DNA from: Nakamurella leprariae
GTDB lineage: Bacteria > Actinomycetota > Actinomycetes > Mycobacteriales > Nakamurellaceae
Length of the DNA: 64,000 bases
Assembly: GCF_016918035.1 (NCBI RefSeq)
Contig: NZ_JAERWK010000014.1
Location: 1-64,000, forward strand
Direction: 5' to 3'
Shown here: positions 18,193 to 27,461 of the stretch, piece after piece
Layout: every line of letters begins with the position of its first letter
Numbering within the stretch: position 1 is the stretch's first letter
Position numbers and translations under genes: made by a program
The notes under the pieces: model-generated
Database searches by the model: none
Seen by the model: only the letters and a program-made list of their open reading frames with translations
What the model was told of the DNA's origin: nothing

Positions 18193-18972
18193 TCACCGTC
18201 CGAGCCACGGGCCGGGCGTGCGCCGCTCGACGAAGGCGGCCATGCCCTCGGCTGCGTCCTGACTGGTGAAGACCTCGGCGATGGCATCGGCGTTGGCTGC
18301 CCACATCTCGGCGTCCCGATCGGATCCGGCGCCCGTAGCGGCGTTGGCCAGCCGCTTGGCGGCCCGGACGGCGATCGGTCCGTTGGCGGCCACGCTGGCC
18401 GCCAGTTCCAGGGCGGTCGGCATGACCAGGTCCGGTGGGACCACCCGGTTGACCAGGCCCCATCGCGCGGCATCGACGGCCGTGATGGGCGCTCCGCTGA
18501 GCAGGTGTTCGAGTGCGATCTTCGGTGGCATCTCACGCGGGAGTCGGATCGTCCCGCCCCCTGCGGGGAACAGTCCCCACCGGACCTCCGGTAGCCCCAG
18601 GTGAGCGGTCTCGCTCATCACCGCCAGGTCGCAGGCCAACACGATCTCCGTACCCCCGCCCAGAGCTGCCCCGTTCACTGCGGCGATGGTCGGTTTGCGC
18701 AACCGATGCCGGGTGATGCCGGCGAAGCCCCAGTCCGGGTGGCCGGGCGGGTCCAGTCCTTCGCCGGCTGCGATCGCTTTGAGATCAGCTCCGGCGCAGA
18801 ACGTCCTGCCGCGGCCGGTCAGGACGATCACCTGGACGTTGTCGTCGGTCTCGGCCGTTTCGAGGGCCTCGCCGAGCGCGAGCGCGAGCGCTCCGTTCAC
18901 CGCGTTGAGCGCTTCGGGCCGGTCGAGGGTGACGATCGCGATGCTGTCGCGTCGCTCGATGTGCACGGTCAT
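18193..18972 (-). CDS. Enoyl-CoA hydratase (crotonase family)
   Basis: 259 residues. Crotonase fold with the oxyanion motif CAGADLKAI and both catalytic glutamates of true hydratases: one in GAALGGGTEIVLACD and one in LGLPEVRWGLFPAGGG. It is therefore expected to add water across a 2-enoyl-CoA double bond. Start at the ATG at 18972. It lies between the thiolase and ligase genes with short gaps, consistent with one transcript. Confidence 0.92.
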   Translation of the reverse strand: MTVHIERRDSIAIVTLDRPEALNAVNGALALALGEALETAETDDNVQVIVLTGRGRTFCAGADLKAIAAGEGLDPPGHPDWGFAGITRHRLRKPTIAAVNGAALGGGTEIVLACDLAVMSETAHLGLPEVRWGLFPAGGGTIRLPREMPPKIALEHLLSGAPITAVDAARWGLVNRVVPPDLVMPTALELAASVAANGPIAVRAAKRLANAATGAGSDRDAEMWAANADAIAEVFTSQDAAEGMAAFVERRTPGPWLGR

Positions 18973-19039
18973 CGTCGTGGTCCTCCCGTCGGGAGGCGGC
19001 GGGTGGTGCCGACTCGGGTTGTGAGGTGGTGGCGTGCCG

Positions 19040-20218
19040 TCACGACAGGACTTCGATGATCGTGGCGTTGGCCATGCCCCCGGCCTCGCACATGGTCTGG
19101 AGCCCGAACCGCCCACCGGTCGCCTCGAGCTGGTGCAGCAAGGTGGTCAGCAGCCGGGTCCCCGACGCCCCCAGTGGATGGCCGAGGGCGATCGCCCCGC
19201 CGCGTGGGTTGAGTCGAGCGGCGTCGACTCCGAACTCGCGTGCCCACGCCAGCGGCACCGGGGCGAAGGCCTCGTTGACCTCGAAGGCGTCGATGTCATC
19301 GATGGTCAACCCAGAGCGTCGCAGGGCCCGGTACGTGGCCGGGATGACGCCGTCGAGCATCACCACTGGGTCCGATCCGGTCACCGCGAACGTGTGGAAG
19401 CGCGCCCGCGGGGTCAGCCCCAGGCGGTGCGCTCGGGCCTCGCTCATGATGAGCACCGCGGACGCCCCGTCGGTGAGCGGGGATGAGTTCCCCGGGGTGA
19501 TCCGCCAGTCGATCTCGGGGAACTGCTCCTGGTGACGGGCGTCGGTGAAGGCCGGCGCCAGTTGGGTCAGGATCTCGGTGGTGGTGCCGGCGCGCACCGT
19601 CTCGTCGACGATGTGCCGCTGTCCGTCGGGAAGTGCGACCGGGACGATCTCCCGGTCGAATCCCCCGGCGGCGGCGGCCGCCGCGGCCCGTGAGTGCGAC
19701 CGCGCGGCGTACTCGTCCAGCTCGTGGCGGTCGAGTTTCCACCGCGCGGCGATGAGTTCGGCGCCGATGCCCTGGTGCGGCAACGAGCGGTACCTGGTAC
19801 TCAACGGCCGCAGCGGTTCGCCGTCGCGCTGGGCGCTGCCCATGGCGACGCGGCTCATCGACTCCACGCCGCACGCGATGGCGATGTCGTAGGCGCCGGC
19901 GATGACGCCTTGGGCGGCGAAGTGCGCGGCCTGTTGGCTCGATCCGCACTGCCGGTCCACGGTGGTTGCCGGCACGTGCTCGGGGAACCCTGCCGTCAGC
20001 GTCGCCGTCCGACCGATGTTCTGGGCCTGATCGGCGACCTGACTGACGCACCCGGCGATGACGTCGTCGACGGTGCCGGGGTCCAGGTCGTTGCGCCGCA
20101 CCAGCGCGGTGAGTGTGGTGGCGAGCAGATCGGCAGGGTGCACGGTCGCCAACGCCCCACCGGCCTTGCCCTTCCCCGACGGTGTGCGGACCGCGTCGAC
20201 GATCACTGCTGTGTTCAT
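19040..20218 (-). CDS. Acyl-CoA thiolase
   Basis: 392 residues, a normal length for degradative or biosynthetic thiolases. The nucleophilic cysteine is C91 in DRQCGSSQQA, with H347 in GGAIALGHPLGASG and the acid/base cysteine C377 in TMCEAGGMA, so all catalytic residues are present. It splits a 3-oxoacyl-CoA with CoA, releasing acetyl- or propionyl-CoA. In its operon it follows an SDR that could make the 3-oxo group and precedes the hydratase. Substrate not determined. Confidence 0.94.
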   Translation of the reverse strand: MNTAVIVDAVRTPSGKGKAGGALATVHPADLLATTLTALVRRNDLDPGTVDDVIAGCVSQVADQAQNIGRTATLTAGFPEHVPATTVDRQCGSSQQAAHFAAQGVIAGAYDIAIACGVESMSRVAMGSAQRDGEPLRPLSTRYRSLPHQGIGAELIAARWKLDRHELDEYAARSHSRAAAAAAAGGFDREIVPVALPDGQRHIVDETVRAGTTTEILTQLAPAFTDARHQEQFPEIDWRITPGNSSPLTDGASAVLIMSEARAHRLGLTPRARFHTFAVTGSDPVVMLDGVIPATYRALRRSGLTIDDIDAFEVNEAFAPVPLAWAREFGVDAARLNPRGGAIALGHPLGASGTRLLTTLLHQLEATGGRFGLQTMCEAGGMANATIIEVLS

Positions 20219-20276
20219 GAGTCTCCTTGCTGGGTGACGTGCGGTGCCGCGATGGCGACGAGCTGGCCGCCGAGTC

Positions 20277-21026
20277 CTATCGCGGTGCCATCCGGAGAGC
20301 ACCGTCCATGCGGACGACTTCGCCGTTGATGTAGTCGTGTTCGATCAGGAAGGTGGCCAGTCGCGCGTACTCGCGGGGGAGGGCCAGCCGCTTGGGGAAG
20401 GGCACGCCCGCGGAGAGGTTGGCGCGGATCTGGTCGCCCAGGCCGACCAGCATGGGTGTCTCGACGATGCCGGGCGCGATCGTGTTGACCCGGATGCCGT
20501 GCTGGGCGAGGTCCCGCGCCGCGGGCAGGGTCAGACCGACGACGCCCCCCTTGGACGAGGCGTAGGCCGCCTGGCCGATCTGGCCCTCGAACGCGGCGAT
20601 CGACGCCGTGTTGATGATGACTCCCCGCTGTCCGTCCGTCAGCGGCTCGGTGGCCGCGATCCGCTCGGCGGCGAGCGCGAGCACGGTGAACGTGCCGATC
20701 AGGTTCACCGTGACGACGCGGGCGAAGTCCGCAGTGCTGTGCACGCCGTGGCGTCCCAGGATGCGGGAGCCGGGGGCGATACCCGCGCAGTTGACGACGA
20801 TCCGCAGTGGTGTCCGTTCCGCCGCCCTCTCGACGGCGAGCCTGACGGCAGCGTCGTCCGTGACGTCGACCTGCTGGTAGCTCACGCCCGACAGGGATGG
20901 TGCGTGGGTGATGTCGAGGTCGAACCCGCTGACGTGGGCGCCGGCGGCCGCCAGCGCTGCGGCGGTGGCGGCGCCCAGGCCGGAGGCGGCGCCGGTCACG
21001 ATCGCACTGGATCCTTCGATGTGCAT
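20277..21026 (-). CDS. SDR dehydrogenase resembling type 2 3-hydroxyacyl-CoA dehydrogenase
   Basis: 249 residues, start at 21026 with GGAAG upstream. Cofactor motif TGAASGLGAAT near the N-terminus, NCAGIA, and the active site with Ser and Y-ASS-K in AAYASSKGGVVGL. The overall sequence, including GIRVNTIAPGIVETPML, resembles bacterial homologues of HSD17B10. It likely oxidises a 3-hydroxyacyl-CoA with NAD. It is next to the thiolase gene, giving the last two steps of a beta-oxidation round. Confidence 0.9.
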   Translation of the reverse strand: MHIEGSSAIVTGAASGLGAATAAALAAAGAHVSGFDLDITHAPSLSGVSYQQVDVTDDAAVRLAVERAAERTPLRIVVNCAGIAPGSRILGRHGVHSTADFARVVTVNLIGTFTVLALAAERIAATEPLTDGQRGVIINTASIAAFEGQIGQAAYASSKGGVVGLTLPAARDLAQHGIRVNTIAPGIVETPMLVGLGDQIRANLSAGVPFPKRLALPREYARLATFLIEHDYINGEVVRMDGALRMAPR

Positions 21027-21124
21027 CTGCTTCCTTCGTGATGGCTTCGAGCGTGGTGACGTCCTGCGTGAGGTGACGCGCATCGGCGGTCGCTCACCCG
21101 CTCCAGGTGTGCGGGGGACTGCGG

Positions 21125-21481
21125 TCACTCGGCGTCGCGGCGAGCGAGATCCTCCGCGGCCGGGAGCATTCGGAGTCGGGCGAGTCCTCGCTGCGTCGGT
21201 CTGAAGTTGGGCGATCGGCCGCTGACGGTCGACTCGACGAGACCTCGCTCGAGCAGCGACCGGGCCGCGGCGGACACGGTGGTCTTGGGCAGACCCGTGG
21301 CCCGCCGCAACGTGAGTCGCTGCCCGAAACCGCTGTCGATGGCCCGCAGCACTTCCCATTCCCAATGGCTCATGGTCGGCGGCGGGGTGATCGATCGACG
21401 GGGCACGCCCTCGTCAGGGCGGCCGACGGCGAACTGCGGGTGGACTGCGTCTGGAACGGATCCACTCGATTCCGTCGTCAC
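21125..21481 (-). CDS. Small MarR-like winged-helix protein
   Basis: 118 residues from a GTG at 21481 with an excellent GGAGGAGG site, which decides this start over an upstream ATG. Residues 35-105 form a winged helix (WEWEVLRAIDSGFGQRL, recognition helix GLPKTTVSAAARSLLERGLV and a wing). It is shorter than standard MarR proteins and lacks much of the usual dimerisation helices. It sits inside the leftward operon, directly after the last ABC permease gene, so it is a candidate local regulator. Ligand unknown. Confidence 0.75.
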   Translation of the reverse strand: MTTESSGSVPDAVHPQFAVGRPDEGVPRRSITPPPTMSHWEWEVLRAIDSGFGQRLTLRRATGLPKTTVSAAARSLLERGLVESTVSGRSPNFRPTQRGLARLRMLPAAEDLARRDAE

Positions 21482-21551
21482 GGGGTTCCTCCTCCTGGTC
21501 GCTCGGGGTGCCGGCAGTGGCCACGCCGATGGCACCGATGCCACGCGCCGC

Positions 21552-22607
21552 CTAGCGGCGGCCGGCCTCCTGCTCCTGCGGGACGGGCGGTTGCGCAGTG
21601 CTCCGTCGGGCGTGGAACCGGCTGACGACCGGATGGCCGATGGCTCGCAACACCCCGATGACTCCGCCCGGGAGGACGAACATGAACACGACCAGGGCCA
21701 CGCCGTAGATCAGTCCGGACGCGGAGGGGCTGACCTCCGAGGCCCAGGAGGGTACGAACACCACGAAGACGGCGCCCAGGATGACCCCGGGCACGGAGCC
21801 CAGGCCGCCCACCACGATCACGGTGATCAATGCGATCGCGAAGGTCAGACCGAACGCGTCGGCCCCGACGTACTGGATGACGAGCGTGTAGAGCACGCCC
21901 CCGACAGCGGCGAACGCGGCGCTGGTCGCGAAGACGAACGACTTGGTGGTCGTGGCCCGGACACCGAGCGTCGTCGCGACGGGCAGGTTGTCGCGCAGTC
22001 CCTTCATGGCCCGTCCGGTCCGGCCCCGGGACAGCGCGAGGGTGACGAGGTAGGCCACCAGTGCGATGAGCAGGCAGATGTACAGGATCCACTGGTCCTT
22101 GTCCAACCCGGACCATGCCGGCGGGTCGCCGACGTCCACCGAGAGGCCGGCGCTGCCGTTGGTCATGAAGTCGAGCCGCTTGATCAATGAGGGCGTGATC
22201 AGCGCCAGCGCCAGGGTGACCTGCGACAGGGCCAACGGTGACAACCGCAGCGCCGGCAGGCCGAACAGGAAGCCGAGGAGCCAACCGAGAGCTGCCGCAA
22301 CGACGAATGAGACCGGGACCGGCCAACCTTGCGTCCCCGACAGGATCGCCGCGGTGTAGGCGCCGACCGCGAAGAAGAAGCCGTGCCCGAGTGAGATGAG
22401 TCCGGTCATGCCGGTGAGCAGGTGCAGGCCCAGGCCGGCGACGGCGTAGACACACACCATGGCCATCTGCGTGTTGCTGTACGACGGCGACACCAGCGGG
22501 GCGTACAGCAGGTAGGCGAACGCGGCGATGCCGACCACGAGGTTGACCCACCGGGGGATGGGCAGCCGGGGCCGCGGTTGGCGCAGTCTGCGCATGATCG
22601 CGCTCAT
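21552..22607 (-). CDS. ABC importer permease, LivM type
   Basis: 351-residue inner-membrane subunit of a branched-chain-amino-acid-type (HAAT) importer, with about ten hydrophobic segments. The loop sequence LSRGRTGRAMKGLRDN and the motif VVGGLGSVPGVILGAVF are typical of LivM. Its start overlaps the stop of the LivH-type gene by four bases. The associated enzymes suggest the system imports an organic acid (aromatic or alicyclic) rather than an amino acid, as known for other HAAT systems. Confidence 0.93.
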   Translation of the reverse strand: MSAIMRRLRQPRPRLPIPRWVNLVVGIAAFAYLLYAPLVSPSYSNTQMAMVCVYAVAGLGLHLLTGMTGLISLGHGFFFAVGAYTAAILSGTQGWPVPVSFVVAAALGWLLGFLFGLPALRLSPLALSQVTLALALITPSLIKRLDFMTNGSAGLSVDVGDPPAWSGLDKDQWILYICLLIALVAYLVTLALSRGRTGRAMKGLRDNLPVATTLGVRATTTKSFVFATSAAFAAVGGVLYTLVIQYVGADAFGLTFAIALITVIVVGGLGSVPGVILGAVFVVFVPSWASEVSPSASGLIYGVALVVFMFVLPGGVIGVLRAIGHPVVSRFHARRSTAQPPVPQEQEAGRR

Positions 22608-23488
22608 ACCCGCACCACCGACTTGGAACCGAGCAGACCCTGCGGGCGGACCAGCAGCACGCCCATGATGATCAGGAATGCGACCGCCGACTTGAAGTCC
22701 TGCCCGATGCCGGGCACGTAGGTGCCGGCCAGGTTCTCGACGACGCCGACGATGAGCCCGCCGATGACTGCCCCGACCGGGCTGTCGATACCACCGAGCG
22801 TGGCTGCGGCGACCGCGTAGAGCAGCACCGGCAGCAGCATGCCCGGCTGCAGGAACTGCTGCGGTGCGACCAGGATCGCCATCAGCGTGCCGATCGCGGC
22901 GGCGATCCCCCAGCTCAGGGTCATCGTCGCGTTGACTGGTAGCCCGAGAAGTCGCGCAGAGGGCTGGTTGTCAGCGGCCGCGCGCATGGCCAGACCGAAC
23001 CTGGTCCGCTGGAACAACACGAACAGCAGCGCGGCGATGACGATGGCGACGGCGACGATGACGAGCTTCTGCCGGCTGACCAGGACGGATCCGATGGAGA
23101 CAGCGGGGCCGTCGATCACCAGAGGGACCGCCTTGACCTGGTAACCCCAGATCCACGCCTCGACGTTGATCAGGACGACGAGGATGCCGAGCGAGATGAC
23201 GAAGAGCGCCAACTCGTTGTGCGCTTCGTGCAGCGGGCGGACCACCGTCCGCTCCATGGTCGCCCCCAGTGCGAAGGAAGCGGCGACGGCGAGGGCGATG
23301 GCCAGTGGGAAGGGCACGCCCCAGTCGGAGAGCTGCCAGGCCAGGAACCCGCCGAGGGTGGCCATCTCGGCCTGTGCGAAGTTCACGAGTCTCGAGGTGC
23401 GGTAGACCAGGACGAGGCTCAGGGCGATCGCGGCGTAGATCACGCCGGTGGTCAGCCCATCGACGATCTGTTGGAAGAAGGTGGTCAC
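22604..23488 (-). CDS. ABC importer permease, LivH type
   Basis: 294 residues with seven or eight hydrophobic segments, starting at a GTG. The N-terminus FFQQIVDGLTTGVIYAAIAL and the segment RTSRLVNFAQAEMATLGG are hallmarks of LivH. GGIDSPVGAVIGGLIVGVVE marks the cytoplasmic coupling loop. Together with the LivM-type subunit it forms the transport channel. A short gap separates it from the LivF-type ATPase gene. Confidence 0.93.
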   Translation of the reverse strand: MTTFFQQIVDGLTTGVIYAAIALSLVLVYRTSRLVNFAQAEMATLGGFLAWQLSDWGVPFPLAIALAVAASFALGATMERTVVRPLHEAHNELALFVISLGILVVLINVEAWIWGYQVKAVPLVIDGPAVSIGSVLVSRQKLVIVAVAIVIAALLFVLFQRTRFGLAMRAAADNQPSARLLGLPVNATMTLSWGIAAAIGTLMAILVAPQQFLQPGMLLPVLLYAVAAATLGGIDSPVGAVIGGLIVGVVENLAGTYVPGIGQDFKSAVAFLIIMGVLLVRPQGLLGSKSVVRV

Positions 23489-23499
23489 GTGGCTGGCTC

Positions 23500-24210
23500 C
23501 TATGCGCCGAGGTAGGCGCGCCTGATCTGTTCGTCCTCACGGAGAGCGATGGCCGGGCGTCGTGGGCCCACCTGCCCGGCGGTCATCAGCAGGGCGTCGT
23601 CGGCGATCTGAAGGCTCAGGTGGGCGTTCTGCTCGACGAGCAGCACCGTCATGTCCATGCGTTCGCGGATCGCTCGCAGGTTGTCGAACAGGGTGCCGGT
23701 CATCTTGGGGGCGAGCCCGAGCGAAGGCTCGTCGAGCAACAACAGCCTGGGTCTGGCCATCAACGCCCGAGCGATGGCGAGCATCTGCTGCTCGCCGCCG
23801 CTCAGGCCGGCGGCCAGTCGGTCCCGGCGCTCGGCCAGTCGGGGGAAGAGTTCGAACCACTCCGTGATCGAGCGTTCGACCTCGCCACGCGGCCGGTGGT
23901 AGCCACCGGCCCGGAGGTTCTCCTCGACCGTCAGACCGCCGAAGGTGCCTCGACCTTCCGGCACGTGCCCGATGCCCAGGAGCGCGATCGGCCGACGCCG
24001 TCGACCCGACAGCAGTTCGTAGCCATCCAGTTCGATGCTGCCGGTCGCCGGGATCATCCCCGACAGCGCCCGGAGCAGCGTCGACTTGCCTGCCCCGTTC
24101 GCTCCGAGCACGACCGTGACGTTGCCTTCTTCGATGGAGAAGGAGACGTCGTGCAACACCCGCAGGGCTCCGTAACCCGCGCAGAGACGGTCGACGGTCA
24201 AGAGGCTCAC
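23500..24210 (-). CDS. ABC importer ATPase, LivF type
   Basis: 236 residues from a GTG. Walker A GANGAGKST, signature LSGGEQQMLAIARAL and Walker B LLLLDEPSLGL are all intact. The C-terminus has the LivF-like VLLVEQNAHLSLQIADDALL. Its start overlaps the stop of the LivG-type gene by four bases (GTGA), so translation is coupled. It powers the importer encoded around it. Confidence 0.95.
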   Translation of the reverse strand: MSLLTVDRLCAGYGALRVLHDVSFSIEEGNVTVVLGANGAGKSTLLRALSGMIPATGSIELDGYELLSGRRRRPIALLGIGHVPEGRGTFGGLTVEENLRAGGYHRPRGEVERSITEWFELFPRLAERRDRLAAGLSGGEQQMLAIARALMARPRLLLLDEPSLGLAPKMTGTLFDNLRAIRERMDMTVLLVEQNAHLSLQIADDALLMTAGQVGPRRPAIALREDEQIRRAYLGA

Positions 24211-25022
24211 GCGGCGCCTCCCAGGTACGCCTCGACCACGGCGGGGTCGTTGCGGACCTCGCCCGGTCGCCCGTCGGCGATCTTCCGGCCGAGATTGAGG
24301 ACCACGAGGTGGTCGCAGATGGACATCACCATGCCCATGTGGTGTTCGATCAACAGGACGCTGAACCGGTGTTCGTCACGCAACGCGCGCACCAGTCCGG
24401 CGAGTTCGTGCACCTCCTCGAGGATGAGGCCGTTGGCCGGCTCGTCGAGCATCAGCAGTCTGGGGCGCACCATGAGCGCGCGGGCCAGTTCGATGCGCTT
24501 CAACGTGCCCAGCGGCAGCCCTGCCGCTGGACGTGACTCGAGGTGGTCGAGCCCGAGCGAGTCGAGGATGCCGCGTGCTCGCTCACGCTCGCGTCGCTCC
24601 TCACGCCACATCAGTGGCAGGCCGAGGCTGCCGACCAGGAACCCGCTGCGGGTCCGGTGATAGGCGCCGCCCATCACGTTCTCCAGCACGGACTGCGATG
24701 CGAACAGGCCGAGGTTCTGGAAGGTGCGCGCGATACCGATGTCGGCGACCTGGTCTGCTCGCCGTGCCAGCAGGTCGGTGTCATCGAGCAGGACGTGACC
24801 GGAGTCAGGTCGGTACAGACCGCTGATGCAGTTGAACAACGCGGTCTTGCCGGCGCCGTTCGGTCCGATGAGGCCACAGATCTCGCCGGGTTCCACCTCG
24901 AACGACGGCCCGTCGAGCGCCGTCACACCTCCGAAGTGCAGGCGCACGTCCTGGATGTGCAGGGCACCGGCCGGCTGGCCGCCGATCGTCACGTGCACGT
25001 CCGCGCCGATGGCCTCAGTCAT
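24207..25022 (-). CDS. ABC importer ATPase, LivG type
   Basis: 271 residues from the ATG at 25022, overlapping the binding-protein stop by eight bases. Walker A GPNGAGKTALFN, the LivG insertion VADIGIARTFQNLGLFASQSV, Walker B LLMLDEPANGL and the switch histidine in VLLIEHHMGMVM. The signature region reads LPLGTLKRIELARAL instead of LSGGQ, which is usual for many LivG proteins. It pairs with the LivF-type ATPase. Confidence 0.94.
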   Translation of the reverse strand: MTEAIGADVHVTIGGQPAGALHIQDVRLHFGGVTALDGPSFEVEPGEICGLIGPNGAGKTALFNCISGLYRPDSGHVLLDDTDLLARRADQVADIGIARTFQNLGLFASQSVLENVMGGAYHRTRSGFLVGSLGLPLMWREERRERERARGILDSLGLDHLESRPAAGLPLGTLKRIELARALMVRPRLLMLDEPANGLILEEVHELAGLVRALRDEHRFSVLLIEHHMGMVMSICDHLVVLNLGRKIADGRPGEVRNDPAVVEAYLGGAA

Positions 25023-26307
25023 CGGCCGAGTAGACCTCGGTGCCGACGACCCATCCGTTCTGCGCGGGATCGAAGGCGACGACGACGGCTTGATTGACGT
25101 ACGAGGGGTTGTCGTCGGTGCTGGCGTAGGTGACACCCGGCAGCGACCACCCGGTGTCCAACTCGGCCGTCTTGGCGGCGTCGAAGATGGCCTCGCCCGT
25201 GCAGCCGTCCGTCGCCTCGAGCACCTGCAGGAACGTCCGCGCTGACACCGTGCCCGCCATGAACAGGTCGTCCGTCGGGTCGTACCCGTTCTCGGTCGCC
25301 CACTGGCCGTACTCGATGACCGCCGGGTCGGTGTCCAGACCGATCATGCCTGCTCCCTTGCCCCACGCGATCGACTTCACGTCGTCGGTGGCGCCGGGGC
25401 CCGCCGGCGTGATCAGGTCGACGGAGGGATTGGCGGCCGTGATCCACTTCTCGGGGTGCCAGTCGAGCTCCTCGATCTTCTTGAGCGCCATGGTGATGAA
25501 GCTGCCGGACCCCAGCATCGCGAAGGTGTCCGCATCCGACCCGCGCAGGTTGGTGATCTGCGAATCGATGGACGGTGCCGTGACCTCGTAGGACTCCTCG
25601 GCCACGATCTCGAGACCGGTGCCCGCCATCGCCTGCTGGAACGCTTCCAGCTGGGTCTTGCCCGTCTCCTCGTTCGAGTAGAGGACGGCGATCTTCGCGT
25701 CGGGGTTGTCGGCGGCGATCGCCTTGACCCGGACGACGTTCTCGAAGTCGACCGTGGCGTTGGTGTACAGCGCCAGCATGGCGGTGCCGTCGCGGTACCG
25801 ATCCACCAGCTCGGCCGGGGGGCTGCCGGCCGGCAGGATGAGCGGCACGCCCTTGTCCGTCGTGTAATCGATGTACGCGAGGATCGCGGAGGTCCCGGTG
25901 TTGCCGAAGAACGCTGCCACCTGGTCCTGCTCGACCAACTGCTTGACGTTCACCACGGCCCGGGCCGGGTCGTACCCGTCGTCGAGGCTGATGTAATCGA
26001 TCTTCCGAGTCTTGCCGTCGCCCATGGTGACGCCACCGGACTCGTTGACCTCGTCGAAGACCGCTCGGGCGCCGTCGACCAGCGCCTTGTACGCGGCGCC
26101 AGGCCCCGACTGCAGCGAGCTCTGGCCGATCTTGATCTCGGTGTCGGTGACGCCCGGCGAGCACGCCGCGCTGTCCGACGATCCGCCGGCTGTGCCGCCG
26201 GCGTCGACCGTGGCGCTGCGCCCGGATCCGCACGCGGTCAGCGCGGCGGCGCCCAGCGCGCCTGCGGCGACGAGCGACGCCCATCTCTTCCATCCTGCGT
26301 TCATCAT
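25015..26307 (-). CDS. Periplasmic-type substrate-binding lipoprotein of the Liv importer
   Basis: 430 residues. The ATG at 26307 is chosen because CTGGAGG is six bases upstream. Lipobox LTAC with C26, then a Gly/Ser linker and a type I binding-protein fold (VTDTEIKIGQSSLQSGPGAAY and on), as in LivJ/amide-binding proteins. It would present the substrate to the LivHM permease outside the membrane. It is the first gene of the leftward operon. The divergent upstream region contains two inverted-repeat sites that are repeated before the thiolase gene at 28469. Confidence 0.93.
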   Translation of the reverse strand: MMNAGWKRWASLVAAGALGAAALTACGSGRSATVDAGGTAGGSSDSAACSPGVTDTEIKIGQSSLQSGPGAAYKALVDGARAVFDEVNESGGVTMGDGKTRKIDYISLDDGYDPARAVVNVKQLVEQDQVAAFFGNTGTSAILAYIDYTTDKGVPLILPAGSPPAELVDRYRDGTAMLALYTNATVDFENVVRVKAIAADNPDAKIAVLYSNEETGKTQLEAFQQAMAGTGLEIVAEESYEVTAPSIDSQITNLRGSDADTFAMLGSGSFITMALKKIEELDWHPEKWITAANPSVDLITPAGPGATDDVKSIAWGKGAGMIGLDTDPAVIEYGQWATENGYDPTDDLFMAGTVSARTFLQVLEATDGCTGEAIFDAAKTAELDTGWSLPGVTYASTDDNPSYVNQAVVVAFDPAQNGWVVGTEVYSADD

Positions 26308-26358
26308 CGAATGCCTCCAGGGATGCCGCCCGCCGCGACCTTGCGTGGGCCTCGAAAC

Positions 26359-26377
26359 AGTGAATCGGCGTTCACTA
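26359..26377. promoter_or_regulatory. Operator-like inverted repeat, site 1
   Basis: AGTGAA-N6-TTCACT with perfect 6-base arms (26359-26376). It lies 50-70 bases upstream of the binding-protein gene start. A closely similar sequence is at 28420-28438 before the SCP-thiolase gene and a weaker one at 26468-26484. The symmetry suits a TetR-family dimer; the tandem-domain TetR gene at the end of the island is a candidate. Confidence 0.55.
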
Positions 26378-26467
26378 CTGGATGTCAAGCCTCGTTGAGA
26401 CCGGGAGTCGGGCCTCTTCGCCAGCGGCAGACGGTCCTTCGCGCCGCATGAAGCGGCATGTGTCGAC

Positions 26468-26484
26468 GTGACGATGGATTCACT
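26468..26484. promoter_or_regulatory. Operator-like inverted repeat, site 3 (weaker)
   Basis: GTGA-N9-TCAC with a flanking AGTGAAT half-site on the minus strand. It shares AGTGAATC and TCAC at matching positions with site 1. It lies in the same divergent region, nearer the rightward operon. Confidence 0.35.
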
Positions 26485-26672
26485 TACCGGGTTGCGGTGA
26501 CCGGTGCGGGGTCGTACGTTGGCGGCCGTCGCGCTGGTCGCGTCGAGCGCCCGTGACGGTCGTCCGGCGGCTCGGCCCAACGACGAGCCCGGGCGCCAGG
26601 AGCCCGCTGCCGAGGTCCCGGCGATCTCGTCCCCGCGGCACCTCTGCGACGTACTCATCGAAGGAAGACACG

Positions 26673-27461
26673 ATGGCTGAGGATCTGGTGGGCTACCACT
26701 TCGAGGACGGGCTCGCGCGGATCGTCATGTGCCGCGGCGACCGAGGCAACGTGATCAACCAGGCCTGGAACGAGTCGATGCTGACCGCCCTCGCCCGGGC
26801 CCGGCAGGATCGCGCCCGGGTGATCGTGCTGTCGGCCACCGGTCGTTTCTTCTGCGTCGGCGGTGACGTCGACGTCATGGTCGGCGCGCCGTCGCTGCCC
26901 GATGTCCTCGATCACATCGCCGACTCGCTGCATCGGGTGGTCAGCGAGCTGCAACGCTCGGACGCGATCGTCGTGTGCAGCGTGCAGGGCGCGGCGGCCG
27001 GTGCCGGCTTCCCGTTGGTCGCAGCGGCCGATCTCGTGGTCGCAGCCCGGTCGGCGTCGTTCACGTTGGGATACACCAAGGTCGGTCTGTCGGTCGATGG
27101 CGGCACCAGCCTGCTCGTGCACTCGATCGGCCTGCACCGCGCGCTGCGACTCGCACTGTTGAACCGACGGATCAGTGCGGACGAGGCTGCGGCCTTGGGA
27201 CTGGTGACCACGGTCGTCGCTGATGAGGACCTGGGCCGGGAGACCGACGCACTGGCTCACGAGTTGCTGAGCGGCCCGGCGGAGGCGCAGGCGGCGACGA
27301 AGGCGCTGCTGCGTGGGGCCGCCGAGCCGGCGGTTGAGACCGCGCTCCGGCGCGAGGCTCTCGCGCTCCGTTCGCAAGGCGCACATGCCGATGCCAGGGA
27401 AGGCACGACGGCGTTCATCGGGAAGCGCCGACCGCGGTTCGCCGGGTCGGTGCAGGCGTGA
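26673..27461 (+). CDS. Crotonase-family enoyl-CoA isomerase-like protein (PaaG type)
   Basis: 262 residues, with AAGGAAG upstream of the ATG. Crotonase fold with oxyanion motif CVGGDVDVM. The first hydratase glutamate is missing (GAAAGAGFPLVAAADL) and the second position is Asp in VGLSVDGGTSLL. This pattern matches PaaG and related isomerases rather than water-adding hydratases, so a double-bond shift is more likely. First gene of the rightward operon. Its stop overlaps the next gene by four bases. Confidence 0.82.
   Translation: MAEDLVGYHFEDGLARIVMCRGDRGNVINQAWNESMLTALARARQDRARVIVLSATGRFFCVGGDVDVMVGAPSLPDVLDHIADSLHRVVSELQRSDAIVVCSVQGAAAGAGFPLVAAADLVVAARSASFTLGYTKVGLSVDGGTSLLVHSIGLHRALRLALLNRRISADEAAALGLVTTVVADEDLGRETDALAHELLSGPAEAQAATKALLRGAAEPAVETALRREALALRSQGAHADAREGTTAFIGKRRPRFAGSVQA

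Larger units (their letters stand above)
26308..26672. other. Divergent promoter region of the acyl-CoA island (365 bp, no gene)
   Basis: It separates the leftward operon (first gene a binding protein) from the rightward operon (first gene a crotonase). It contains two operator-like inverted repeats, listed separately. Reading frames through it have no ribosome site or family features. Both operon promoters should be here; I cannot assign -10/-35 elements with confidence. Confidence 0.6.
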
